This document shows positions 6,661 to 14,729 of a DNA stretch of 26,563 bases, piece by piece (position 1 is the first letter of the stretch; each line of letters opens with the position of its first letter). The notes beneath the pieces were generated by a model. It was not told the DNA's origin, did no database searches, and saw only the letters and a program-made list of their open reading frames with translations. The stretch is taken from assembly GCA_937880125.1 (NCBI GenBank), contig CALFLU010000064.1, forward strand, positions 1-26,563. The letters run 5' to 3'. This DNA comes from an uncultured Eubacteriaceae bacterium. Its GTDB lineage: Bacteria > Bacillota > Clostridia > Eubacteriales > UBA1433. Made by a program: the position numbers and the translations under genes.

Positions 6661-7140
6661 ATGGATAAGAACTTTGAAAGCATAAAACCTGATTTAACCG
6701 TAATGGGAGGTTATGGGATTTTCGGCAAAAAAGCAGTATTGCTTGGATTTAGTAAAATTGGTATTATTGTAACTTTTTACGATTCACAAGAAGTTAAAGA
6801 AATCACTAAAAAACTTTCACAAGAAAGCAAAGACAGAGGCGAAGGAACATTTGCCAGAATTGCATCAAGCATGAAAGCGGGAAATGTATACATAGCCAAT
6901 GTAAGTTCAAAAACAATACAGCAAACTCTCGATGCAAATAAAGAAAACTTTTTTATTCAATCAGATGATATTGAGAAAATCAAGATAAACAAATCTACTG
7001 ACAGCGAAAATGCTCAAGATTATTATTCAATAGTCATAAAAACGAGTAAAGATAAACATAAATTCAATCTTCAAATCGACGGAGCCAAAGAAAGAACGAT
7101 AAAAATTTATTGCAAAGAAAATTATTCCATTAAAATCTGA
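6661..7140 (+). CDS. Hypothetical protein, first gene of the radical SAM/ABC cluster
   Basis: 159 residues, soluble, with no signal peptide. The N-terminal half has a hydrophobic strand pattern (VMGGYGIFGKKAVLLGFSKIGIIVTFY); the second half is lysine-rich with alternating strands (YYSIVIKTS, KFNLQIDG, TIKIYC), suggesting a small beta-rich fold. I do not recognise the family. AGAGGAG is 6-7 nt before ATG. It is separated by 56 bp from the lipoprotein gene on the same strand and is probably co-transcribed. Composition is as AT-rich as its downstream neighbours. Confidence 0.75.
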   Translation: MDKNFESIKPDLTVMGGYGIFGKKAVLLGFSKIGIIVTFYDSQEVKEITKKLSQESKDRGEGTFARIASSMKAGNVYIANVSSKTIQQTLDANKENFFIQSDDIEKIKINKSTDSENAQDYYSIVIKTSKDKHKFNLQIDGAKERTIKIYCKENYSIKI

Positions 7141-7196
7141 TAAATTCATAATTAATTATTTTATAGAAAATAAATTAAATTATAGGAGAATTTAAG

Positions 7197-8693
7197 ATGA
7201 AAAAATTTAAAATAACAATGACATTTATTTTAATATTACTTTTAGCAATAACAGGCACTGCCTGCGGCAAAAACCTTCAAAAAACATTTGGCGAAAATTT
7301 GAAAAACTCTTTGCTTGATGTGTCAAAAACCTCAGAAAATATTTCAGCTATGCAAACTGACCTTATATTTAACCCGTCTAAACAAACAGACTCAAGTAAA
7401 TCTAACAGCGTTACAATAAGCGTGGATTTAGCAAATGCTTCAGAGCCCAATAACAAAGTCAATTTTATCTCAGAAACTATTTATAATGCGACAACAAAAG
7501 ACGCTTCGCAGACAGTGAGCATAGGCAGCGGAAGTGAAAGCACTCAAAGCGGAGGGGTATTTTTTATAGGAAATAAAATGCTTATAAAAAGAGGCGGATC
7601 AGATAAAAAAATGATTCAATATGTTTTGACTGACGAAATTGCCAAATCATTATCAAGTGATATGCCTGCAAACCGCCTTGATAAGCTTATTACAAATAAC
7701 ATTCAGTCAACAGGTAATGAAACATGGACAGCGGATATAGACGCATTTATAGCAAAACTAACTGAAAATACAACAAAACAGGACTATTCCGAAATAAAAG
7801 AAACAAAATCAATTCTGGGAAAAGACCAGGAACTGTCTGATATTGCTTTAAATATCAACGGAGAAAAAGCGCAGTTAATAACTGCTGAATTGTTAAAGTT
7901 ATTGCAAAAGCAGTCAAACATAAAATCGGTTATTTCAGGAATGTCGACGGATAATAACGGAACAAGCGCACTTGATAAAGCTTTGTTATATATAAACGGC
8001 TTAACATCAGATGAAGCACAAAATCTTCAGCTTGTTTTCAAGACACAAATGTTAAATGACAAGGTATTCGGTTTTGAGATTACTGCCACAATAAATGAAA
8101 AAAGTTTTGTTATTGCAAACAACCATATTGTTAATGGTTTTGAACAGCAGCAGGAGCTAAAATTAACAAACTTCGATAAAAGCGGAATTGCTTTTTCAAG
8201 CAAAGATGTATCGCAAGGCGGAGACAATTATAAGGGAGATATGTCTTATATAAATTACATAGAAGGCGGAACAGCGAAAGACAGCTTAACCGCGCAATGG
8301 AGCAGCGTAAAAACAGACAAATCTGTATCATCAGATTATTCATATAATACGGTTATATTTTATTCTGAAGACGGAGCGGAAACATCTTATAATGCAGGCG
8401 GAAATATTAAATGGACTCAGAGTGAAGCAAGCGACGGCAGCATTGATGCAACAGGCAGCGGAAACGTTACCTTATCGCTAGGAGGAGACGCTCAGAAATT
8501 ATTGATAAACATGACTATGAATAAGAAATTCGGCGATACGGAAATAAAAGCTCCGCAGTTTATTGAAAGCTCTGGTATTTCGGTAAATAGCAGCGATGCT
8601 TTGGTGACGGCTCTTGATATTGACAAAAATGAATACTTGAAGCAAAACGCAGCTATGAGAGCAATTGGAGTTGTATTGCTTTTACTTATATAA
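7197..8693 (+). CDS. Large putative lipoprotein with a hydrophobic C-terminal tail
   Basis: 498 residues. A typical signal peptide (KKFK, then a hydrophobic core) ends in GTAC-G with C23 as the presumed lipidated cysteine, although the -3 position is G instead of the usual L. The mature part is rich in Ser, Thr, Asn and Lys with alternating beta segments and only the one early cysteine, as in surface-exposed repeat-like domains. The last residues (AIGVVLLLLI) are strongly hydrophobic, unusual for a lipoprotein. The family is unknown. It lies between the 159-residue protein and the radical SAM gene (24-bp gap), so it may be a substrate, a partner or an export component of that system. Confidence 0.75.
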   Translation: MKKFKITMTFILILLLAITGTACGKNLQKTFGENLKNSLLDVSKTSENISAMQTDLIFNPSKQTDSSKSNSVTISVDLANASEPNNKVNFISETIYNATTKDASQTVSIGSGSESTQSGGVFFIGNKMLIKRGGSDKKMIQYVLTDEIAKSLSSDMPANRLDKLITNNIQSTGNETWTADIDAFIAKLTENTTKQDYSEIKETKSILGKDQELSDIALNINGEKAQLITAELLKLLQKQSNIKSVISGMSTDNNGTSALDKALLYINGLTSDEAQNLQLVFKTQMLNDKVFGFEITATINEKSFVIANNHIVNGFEQQQELKLTNFDKSGIAFSSKDVSQGGDNYKGDMSYINYIEGGTAKDSLTAQWSSVKTDKSVSSDYSYNTVIFYSEDGAETSYNAGGNIKWTQSEASDGSIDATGSGNVTLSLGGDAQKLLINMTMNKKFGDTEIKAPQFIESSGISVNSSDALVTALDIDKNEYLKQNAAMRAIGVVLLLLI

Positions 8694-8716
8694 TAATACG
8701 AAGGATGGTTTAAGAA

Positions 8717-9970
8717 ATGGCAAAAATGCAGTTATCTGACAGCGTAAAAAAAATACCGCTGAAAGCTTCACATAAAAGATTGTTTTACTATTTTTATCAG
8801 CAAATACATCATAAAAACTATATGTCATGGTTTTTTATGCACGACCTTTCAGGTATAAAGCAGCATATTCTATCAAGAATTCATAAATGCTCAATACCCA
8901 GAGCAATGCTGATTGACCCTACATATGAATGCAACCTTAACTGCATAGGATGCTATGCCTCAGGATACGGCAAGGATGAAGGTTTGTCTTTTGAAGAGCT
9001 TGACGACATAATATCTCAGGCTGAAAAACTTGGCATACACTTTTTTCTGTATACGGGCGGAGAGCCTCTTATGAGAAAATACGACTTGGTAAAAATAGCA
9101 AAAAAGCATAAGTTTTCTATATTTCACGCTTTTACAAACGGAACTCTGATTGACGAGGCGTACGCCGACGAAGTTGCAAAAATTGAAAATCTTACATTCG
9201 GGTTCGGAGTTGAGGGGTTTAGGGAAGAGACTGATTTCAGGCGCGGAGAAGGTACATATGACAAAATTATGGAAGCAATGGACCTTCTTAAAGAGAGGGG
9301 AGTTTCTTTTGCATTTGCTTCGTGTTTTCATCCAAAGAACTACGAGGTTGTAACAAGTGATGAATTTATAGATTTGATGATTGAAAAAGGATGCTGGGCA
9401 GGATGGTATTTTACTTATCTTCCGGTAGGGCAGGATGCTTCTCTTGAGTTGGTATGCGAACCGGAACAAAGAGCATACGTATCAAATAAAGTAAGAATGA
9501 TAAGAGAAGCAAAAAAAATCAACGTCATAGATTTTTGGAATGACGGATATATGGTTGGGGGCTGCATTGCAGGAGGCAGGCAATACATACACATAAATTC
9601 AAGGGGAGATGTGGAACCTTGCGCGTTCTGCCATTACTCGGATGCGAATATAAGAAACATGAGTTTACTTGATGCATTAAGATCACCGTTTCTGAAAAAA
9701 TTCCGCTCATGTCAGCCGTTTAACGACAATCCTTTTATGGCTTGCCCGGTGCTTGATAATCCCGAAAAACTTGTTGATATTGTCAATAAAACAAAAGCGC
9801 GCTCAACCGAAATGTGCGCCGAGGAAAATGTGGAAGATTTGGCAAATAAAACAAAACCTATTTCACAGAAATGGCAGCATAAAGCGGATGAACTTTATGA
9901 AACTCTTTCTATGAAAGATAAAAAAATGTCAAAACAAAAACAAAACTATTATTCTAAATTCAAAAAATAA
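8717..9970 (+). CDS. Radical SAM protein with SPASM-like auxiliary cluster domain
   Basis: 417 residues. The [4Fe-4S]/SAM motif is C72-x3-C76-x2-C79 (CNLNCIGC), followed by GGEP (114-117) and a TIM-barrel pattern. The C-terminal part has C283-x13-G297-x4-C302-x2-C305 plus C332 and C343, fitting a SPASM/Twitch-type auxiliary iron-sulfur domain. SPASM enzymes often modify peptides or proteins, but others act on small molecules. The tail resembles a common Clostridial radical SAM family of unknown function. No short precursor peptide lies in the 15-24 bp gaps around it. It is followed by an ABC exporter in the same operon. The start is ATG at 8717 with AAGGA upstream. Confidence 0.88.
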   Translation: MAKMQLSDSVKKIPLKASHKRLFYYFYQQIHHKNYMSWFFMHDLSGIKQHILSRIHKCSIPRAMLIDPTYECNLNCIGCYASGYGKDEGLSFEELDDIISQAEKLGIHFFLYTGGEPLMRKYDLVKIAKKHKFSIFHAFTNGTLIDEAYADEVAKIENLTFGFGVEGFREETDFRRGEGTYDKIMEAMDLLKERGVSFAFASCFHPKNYEVVTSDEFIDLMIEKGCWAGWYFTYLPVGQDASLELVCEPEQRAYVSNKVRMIREAKKINVIDFWNDGYMVGGCIAGGRQYIHINSRGDVEPCAFCHYSDANIRNMSLLDALRSPFLKKFRSCQPFNDNPFMACPVLDNPEKLVDIVNKTKARSTEMCAEENVEDLANKTKPISQKWQHKADELYETLSMKDKKMSKQKQNYYSKFKK

Positions 9971-9984
9971 ACTGAAGGTAAATT

Positions 9985-10680
9985 ATGATTAAAATTCAGA
10001 GTTTATCAAAAAGTTTTAATAAGCAACAGGTATTGCATGACGTTTCTTTTGAAATAAAAAAAGGCGAAATTATAGGTGTTGCAGGACCAAACGGAGCAGG
10101 CAAAACAAGCCTGCTCAATATTCTTGCGCTGATAGCAGATTATGATTGCGGGGAATATTTAATAGAAGGAAATAATACTAAAGAAAACCTCAATTACTAC
10201 CGATCTGTTATTGGTTATGTGCCGCAGGATATTGCGCTGTTTGAAGAGTTAAGCGTTGCCGACAATCTTATTTGCTGGTCTAAATATAATTTTAAAAAAG
10301 CAAAAAAATTAATGAATTCAATATCTTTGGAATTGGATCTTACAGAAATATTAAACAAAAAAGTAAAAAAATTATCTGGAGGCATGAAGAGGAGGCTGAA
10401 TGTTGCCGTAGCTTTAATAAACTCACCACAAATACTTATAATGGACGAGCCTATGGTAGGAATAGACGATAAGCATTGCAAGTTAATTTTTTCAAATCTG
10501 AAAACATTGTCAAAACAAGGCGTAACACAAATAATCTCAAGTCATTCCTTAGAGCAATTAATAGAAATATCCGATAAAATATTATATCTGAACAATGGAA
10601 AGATAGAATTATTCGGAGAAGCCTTTTCATATTTGAATCTTTTACAAAAAAATCATATAAATTCGGATGATAATACATGA
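9985..10680 (+). CDS. ABC transporter ATP-binding protein
   Basis: 231 residues, a single nucleotide-binding domain. Walker A GPNGAGKT is at 34-41, Q-loop Q81, signature LSGGMKRR from 130, Walker B ILIMDE to 155 and H-loop H187. The signature with MKRR resembles the DrrA/CcmA-type exporters that pair with ABC-2 permeases. ATG at 9985 is 14 bp after the radical SAM stop. Its own stop overlaps the next gene by ATGA (10677-10680). It should power export through the two following permeases. Confidence 0.95.
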   Translation: MIKIQSLSKSFNKQQVLHDVSFEIKKGEIIGVAGPNGAGKTSLLNILALIADYDCGEYLIEGNNTKENLNYYRSVIGYVPQDIALFEELSVADNLICWSKYNFKKAKKLMNSISLELDLTEILNKKVKKLSGGMKRRLNVAVALINSPQILIMDEPMVGIDDKHCKLIFSNLKTLSKQGVTQIISSHSLEQLIEISDKILYLNNGKIELFGEAFSYLNLLQKNHINSDDNT

Positions 10681-11903
10681 AATACATATTGTTTGACTTA
10701 AAGCGAATATTTGAAAAAAAATCGCTAATTATTGTATGCGTCATTTCTCCTGTAATAGTAATGCTGTTATTTGGCAGCATTGTGGCGCCGCTTTTATTTA
10801 CGGCAAAAATAACAAAGTTTAATGTAGCAATTGTAAATGATGATAAAAGCAAAGAAGTTAATGCATTTATTGATCAACTGGTAAATTCAAAAGCGCTTAA
10901 AGATTTGGTGGTATCATATCCTGCTCAATCAGTAGAGGACGGATATGAAATGCTTGAAAAAAATGAAGTTCTTGTGCTTATTCATATACCAAAAGGATTA
11001 ATGTCTTCAATTAAAACAAATAAAAAAACAAATATTGAACTATACAGTATTAAAGGTCATTATCTGGAGAGTGAACTGATAAAAATGACTTTGGATAGCT
11101 CGTTAAGCACTGTTGCAAAAGGTCAGAATTTGTTGGAATATTCTACAAAATTTATATCGGCTAAAAACGTATCGGATGAAAAATTAAAACTATTTACCGA
11201 TGAAATTACTGATAATGCAATTCGAGAGTTTATGAACAGAAGGGAAGTTTTGTCTCAGGCAGGAACATTGTCGCCAATAGGAGCATATATTCCGATTGAA
11301 TATTACACAGGAATAATATTTACTTTTTTTGCTGCTTTGGCTATGCTCCCTATCAGCGCTATGACTTCTGAGGACATGCGGAAAAATGTACTGAAAAGAG
11401 GTTTTCTTTATGACAAAAGATATTTGGGTTACTATTTCGGAAGACTTATATCTGGAGCTGCATTAATTTGTTTGATTCTGTTGTTGGTTTATCCATCATA
11501 TGTACTAAATTCCATTTTGAATAATGCTTTAAAAGTAGAGTTTAATTCAAACGCAGCTGCGCTTTTTTTGTCTGTTCTGCTTTCGTCTTTATGCTTTAGC
11601 GCAATGGCTGTTACTATATCAAGTATTTTCAACAAAGACAACATGAGCATATGGATATTATTTTATATAATACTTATTATGGCTGTTTTAAGCGGCGCGG
11701 TAATTCCTACTGACAACATGCCCGAATTTGCAAGTAAAATAAGCGGCTGGATGCCTTTCAAGTCGACAATGAGAAGCATGATTAACGCTTTGTTTATTTT
11801 TGACGGCAGCCAATACTTGCAAGAAGTGATTAAGCTTATCATTTGGAATATCGTTTTTATAGCATCGGGATTACTGTTAATCAGAAAGAGAGCTTTGAAA
11901 TGA
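10677..11903 (+). CDS. ABC-2 type permease (first)
   Basis: 408 residues. One N-terminal transmembrane helix (residues ~15-42) is followed by a ~170-residue extracytoplasmic domain and then five or six C-terminal helices, the layout of ABC2_membrane_3 / YhgE-DrrB-like permeases. The periplasmic-side domain starts with NVAIVNDDKSKEV, typical for this group. It is translationally coupled to the ATPase and to the next permease by ATGA overlaps. Together with the second permease it should form a heterodimeric exporter; the substrate is unknown. Confidence 0.9.
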   Translation: MKYILFDLKRIFEKKSLIIVCVISPVIVMLLFGSIVAPLLFTAKITKFNVAIVNDDKSKEVNAFIDQLVNSKALKDLVVSYPAQSVEDGYEMLEKNEVLVLIHIPKGLMSSIKTNKKTNIELYSIKGHYLESELIKMTLDSSLSTVAKGQNLLEYSTKFISAKNVSDEKLKLFTDEITDNAIREFMNRREVLSQAGTLSPIGAYIPIEYYTGIIFTFFAALAMLPISAMTSEDMRKNVLKRGFLYDKRYLGYYFGRLISGAALICLILLLVYPSYVLNSILNNALKVEFNSNAAALFLSVLLSSLCFSAMAVTISSIFNKDNMSIWILFYIILIMAVLSGAVIPTDNMPEFASKISGWMPFKSTMRSMINALFIFDGSQYLQEVIKLIIWNIVFIASGLLLIRKRALK

Positions 11904-13084
11904 AGTGGATAGCAAAGCTTTTTAAGTCAAATATGAAAGGGGCGGCATTAAGAGCGGGCAATTGGTTTTTTATAGTAGCCGCCGCTGCTGTTTCATTAAT
12001 TTTGTTAATAAATAATAAAGATTTTAATCAGGTACAAAAGATTGACATAGCATTTGTAAATGAAGATACAGGCGCGATATCCCAGGAATTTTTGCAGTCA
12101 ATTGAAAAATATGACGAATTTAATACAGTAGTATTAAATAAAAATGATGCGTTTAAAGAATTAAAAAAAGGAAATATTGAAGCCGTTTTTATTATAGAAA
12201 AAAATTTTACCGATACATTATCGAAAGGAAAGTTTGACAATATTATTCAAGTTTATAATTCTCCTTCTTCAAATGCTTCTGCGACAATAAGCGAACCTGT
12301 TATAAATAATGTTTTAATGTATTGGATAGAAGAGTATACAATTCAAAACACAAACGAGTTTTTAAGCAGCGAAGGCAAAACATATTCAAAAATAGACGAG
12401 ATAAATCAAAGAAATCAAATTAAAGCTTTGTGGAAGAATGCATTGCCTATTGAAGTTAAAAACAATACTGTTAATACTGCGGGGGGAAACTTAGAGCCGT
12501 TGACAAATGCGATGCCCTTCAAATGGTATTTTGCTTTATCGGTATTTTATTTATTCATAGGAACAGTATATTTTATTGACATTAAAAAAACCGGAATAGT
12601 GAAGCGTCTTGAATTATGCGGAGCAAAATTATCGCATGTAATTTTGGGAAGCCTTATGCCCTCTGTTTTAATTGCTGTTTTTGGATTTGTTTTAGTAATG
12701 GTTGCCAGTTCAATATTTGTCTATATGGAGTTTTACAAATATATTTTGCTTTTTATTGCAGTGTTGTTTTATCTTATATCATTTGCATTTATAAGCGCAA
12801 TAATTGTGCTGCTTTTGAACAATGTGCCGTCAATATTGATACTTGCATCAACTTTCACTTTTATAAATGCAGTTTTATCGGAGCTTGTAGTTGCGCTTCC
12901 TCAATGGGCTGTATTTTTAAGAAACGTATCTGTTTTTCTGCCCGGCAAATGGGTTAATGTTTCAATAAATCAAATTTATGCTCAAGGGAGATTGAATGCG
13001 GGAATCTTTATATGCGCATTAATTTATGCTGTTGTATATTTTGTTTTGTGTTATTTTAAAGAAAGACAGATGAAAGAGTATTAA
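11900..13084 (+). CDS. ABC-2 type permease (second)
   Basis: 394 residues from ATG at 11900, which overlaps the previous stop by ATGA; an in-frame ATG at 11843 is less likely because it lies inside the upstream gene. Topology matches its neighbour: an N-terminal helix (~20-39), an extracytoplasmic domain beginning DIAFVNEDTGAIS, then a block of about five helices. The parallel VNDD/VNED motif shows that the two are paralogues. It is the last gene of the cluster; 13085-13190 is AT-rich without a gene or a clear terminator. Confidence 0.9.
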   Translation: MKWIAKLFKSNMKGAALRAGNWFFIVAAAAVSLILLINNKDFNQVQKIDIAFVNEDTGAISQEFLQSIEKYDEFNTVVLNKNDAFKELKKGNIEAVFIIEKNFTDTLSKGKFDNIIQVYNSPSSNASATISEPVINNVLMYWIEEYTIQNTNEFLSSEGKTYSKIDEINQRNQIKALWKNALPIEVKNNTVNTAGGNLEPLTNAMPFKWYFALSVFYLFIGTVYFIDIKKTGIVKRLELCGAKLSHVILGSLMPSVLIAVFGFVLVMVASSIFVYMEFYKYILLFIAVLFYLISFAFISAIIVLLLNNVPSILILASTFTFINAVLSELVVALPQWAVFLRNVSVFLPGKWVNVSINQIYAQGRLNAGIFICALIYAVVYFVLCYFKERQMKEY

Positions 13085-13190
13085 CATTGTAAAAATATTT
13101 AAATTATTAAAAATCAATTTGAAGTAAATATACAAGACAGTTACTTATACTATTTTCCATCCATAACGTATATAAATTTATTTTAAATAG

Positions 13191-13295
13191 AGTGTTAGAC
13201 ATTTGTTAGACAATGGAAAGAAATAGGGGATAATAAACTACAATAAAACTACGTATTACCGCGGTTTTATTAGGTATTACGTACCCCTGTCTAGA
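13191..13295 (+). repeat. Conserved right-end sequence of the second accreted segment
   Basis: 105 bp directly before attachment copy 2, matching 18061-18165 at all but about nine positions and with identical length. It begins with the phased TGTTAGAC pair (13193-13214) and ends GTCTAGA next to the core. Two independent element right ends this alike indicate a common recombinase family. Confidence 0.8.
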
Positions 13296-13341
13296 ATTCG
13301 TAATCAGCAGGTCAGCGGTTCGAATCCGCTCAGTAGCTCCA
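13296..13341 (+). repeat. Attachment-site copy 2
   Basis: Exact 46-bp copy of the tRNA-Thr 3' end (4532-4577), without the 5' half of the tRNA. It marks the boundary between the radical SAM/ABC segment and the catalase segment. Confidence 0.88.
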
Positions 13342-13352
13342 CTGAAATAATT

Positions 13353-13380
13353 AAAACCACGTATATACGTGGTTTTTTTT
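13353..13380 (+). terminator. Terminator hairpin carried with attachment copy 2
   Basis: A perfect 24-bp palindrome (13353-13376, AAAACCACGTAT and its complement) runs into eight T residues. It matches the tRNA terminator style at 4591 and 18225. Confidence 0.75.
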
Positions 13381-13426
13381 GATGTTTTTTAGTAACTTTA
13401 TGTTAATAAATATTTAGCAGTAAAGT

Positions 13427-13448
13427 TTGCTAGTCATTTGCTAGACAA
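13427..13448 (+). repeat. Phased 11-bp direct repeat pair, mixed class
   Basis: TTGCTAGTCAT followed by TTGCTAGACAA, 11-bp period, 86 bp to the right of attachment copy 2. It is closest to the 6234-6255 pair, so the left end of this segment uses a different arm class from its right end. Confidence 0.5.
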
Positions 13449-13551
13449 TGAAGAGTTATAGGGACTAATAGAAATATATAATATTTATTAAATATTATAT
13501 ATTTTTAAGTATGTCAAGAATTAATCATCATAGAGAAGAACGTATATATAT

Positions 13552-13582
13552 ATATTTACACTCAACCATATTGTGTAAATAT
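13552..13582. promoter_or_regulatory. 10-bp inverted repeat upstream of the catalase operon
   Basis: ATATTTACAC (13552-13561) and GTGTAAATAT (13573-13582) are perfect complements around an 11-bp spacer, ending 10 bp before the Per box and overlapping the -35 zone. The size and position suit an operator for a dimeric regulator. A short TA run precedes it. The regulator is not identified. Confidence 0.45.
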
Positions 13583-13591
13583 TTTTTTGTG

Positions 13592-13606
13592 TTATAATGA
13601 TAATAA
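13592..13606 (+). promoter_or_regulatory. Per box overlapping the -10 of the oxidative-stress operon
   Basis: TTATAATGATAATAA matches the Bacillus Per box TTATAATNATTATAA at 14 of 15 positions and contains a perfect -10 TATAAT (13593-13598). A weak -35 (TTGTGT, 13571-13576) has a 16-bp spacer. A repressor bound here would block RNA polymerase. With a PerR-like regulator as the last gene of the operon, peroxide-inducible autoregulation is likely. Confidence 0.7.
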
Positions 13607-13640
13607 GTCCTAATAAAGTTAGTTAAAGCGTGGTGATAAG

Positions 13641-14027
13641 ATGCGGTTGAAAACAATTTTGCTGAGCGGGCTCGGGTTTGTGTTTTTGGGAATTGCGGCT
13701 ATAGGGATATTTTTGCCGATATGGCCAACAACGCCATTTGTGTTGCTTTCGGCGGCATGCGTTACATCATCACCACGCATAAAAGCGCGTATTATGAAAA
13801 TCCCGTTTTTCAATGAACATATACAAAACTACGAACAAAGATGTGGTCTTTCCCGCAAGACAGTCCGCATAAGCATGGTGTGGTTGTGGGGAATGCTGTG
13901 CGTATCTGCCGTGATAAGCAAAAGCTTTTGGGTTTCTGTACTGCTCTTAATTGTGGGTGCAGCCGTTACTGTCCATATACTGTGTATGGCAAAAGCCAAG
14001 GCAGAAAAGAAGGAAGGCCCGCAATGA
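13641..14027 (+). CDS. DUF454 (YbaN-like) small membrane protein
   Basis: 128 residues with three hydrophobic segments (about 8-42, 75-95 and 95-115). The segment GLGFVFLGIAAIGIFLPIWPTTPFVLLSA is characteristic of DUF454, followed by the conserved SPRIKARIMKIPFFNEHIQNYE region. The function is unknown, although the family is often near heme or stress genes. It is the first gene of the Per-box operon, overlapping the next gene by ATGA (14024-14027). GTGGTGA is an acceptable ribosome site ahead of ATG. Confidence 0.88.
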   Translation: MRLKTILLSGLGFVFLGIAAIGIFLPIWPTTPFVLLSAACVTSSPRIKARIMKIPFFNEHIQNYEQRCGLSRKTVRISMVWLWGMLCVSAVISKSFWVSVLLLIVGAAVTVHILCMAKAKAEKKEGPQ

Positions 14028-14674
14028 AACGCGTATTCGGAACCGTAGAAGCCATATTTGACATATTCTACCTTGCCTTAGCACTTGCTCTTGCGGTAAT
14101 TCTCATCTCTACTGCTTCGGGCAACTATGCGAGGTATCTGGCGGGAGTTATGGCTTTGATACTTGCAGGCGGAGACGCTTTTCATCTTGTACCACGCATA
14201 ATGGTTATAAGGTCGGGTAGGGAGGAAAAACTCAGAGGAGCGCTTGGTACAGGCAAGCAGATTGCTTCCATTACCATGACTCTTTTCTACAATATACTCT
14301 GGCAGATAGGAGTAATTGTTTTTTCTCCTCAAAACATAAGCGGCTGGACTAACGTGGTATATGCTCTAAGCGCTGTGCGGATTTTTATTTGCCTGATGCC
14401 GCAAAACAAATGGCGAGAGAGATATGCTCCGCTTGAATGGTCAATAGCCCGAAATATTCCTTTTTTTATTCAGTGCGCAATAGTGGCATGGTTGTATTTC
14501 ATGAACAAAAGTTCCGCGCAAGGACTTGCTTTTATGTGGCTTGCCATCTCGCTAAGTTTCGCGTTTTATACCCCCGTTACAATATGGTCTAACAAATACC
14601 CGAAAATAGGCATGCTAATGCTGCCGAAAACAATCGCTTATTTGTGGATGCTGTTTATGTGCACGACTTTATAG
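14024..14674 (+). CDS. Polytopic membrane protein of the catalase operon
   Basis: 216 residues from ATG at 14024, chosen because it overlaps the DUF454 stop by ATGA and starts MKRVFGTVEAIFD; an earlier in-frame ATG (13841) would lie within the upstream gene. About seven transmembrane helices are predicted by eye, with conserved-looking charged motifs between them (GGDAFHLVPR, KWRERYAPLEW). I do not recognise a named family. Coupling to DUF454 and placement 55 bp before catalase suggest a role in peroxide or heme stress, but this is inference. Confidence 0.78.
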   Translation: MKRVFGTVEAIFDIFYLALALALAVILISTASGNYARYLAGVMALILAGGDAFHLVPRIMVIRSGREEKLRGALGTGKQIASITMTLFYNILWQIGVIVFSPQNISGWTNVVYALSAVRIFICLMPQNKWRERYAPLEWSIARNIPFFIQCAIVAWLYFMNKSSAQGLAFMWLAISLSFAFYTPVTIWSNKYPKIGMLMLPKTIAYLWMLFMCTTL

Positions 14675-14729
14675 GTGAAAATATCCAAAAGATATTTACA
14701 TATATTAAAAAAAAGAAAGGAGCATTATT

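Noticed and set aside
8960..9469. Minus-strand frame inside the radical SAM gene, and similar antisense frames in uvrB and catalase
   Set aside because: They are mirror frames of strongly conserved genes with no family similarity of their own.
9971..9984. RiPP precursor peptide beside the radical SAM gene
   Set aside because: The gaps on both sides (24 and 14 bp) are too short and no small conserved frame was found in 6430-6660 or 13085-13190.
13296..13341. A second functional tRNA-Thr gene
   Set aside because: Only the anticodon-loop-to-CCA part is present; there is no acceptor 5' strand or D arm, so it is an att copy. The same holds for 18166-18211.
13841..14023. N-terminal extension of the catalase-operon membrane protein
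   Set aside because: It lies entirely within the DUF454 gene in another frame; the ATGA overlap at 14024 gives a better start and a normal membrane protein N-terminus.
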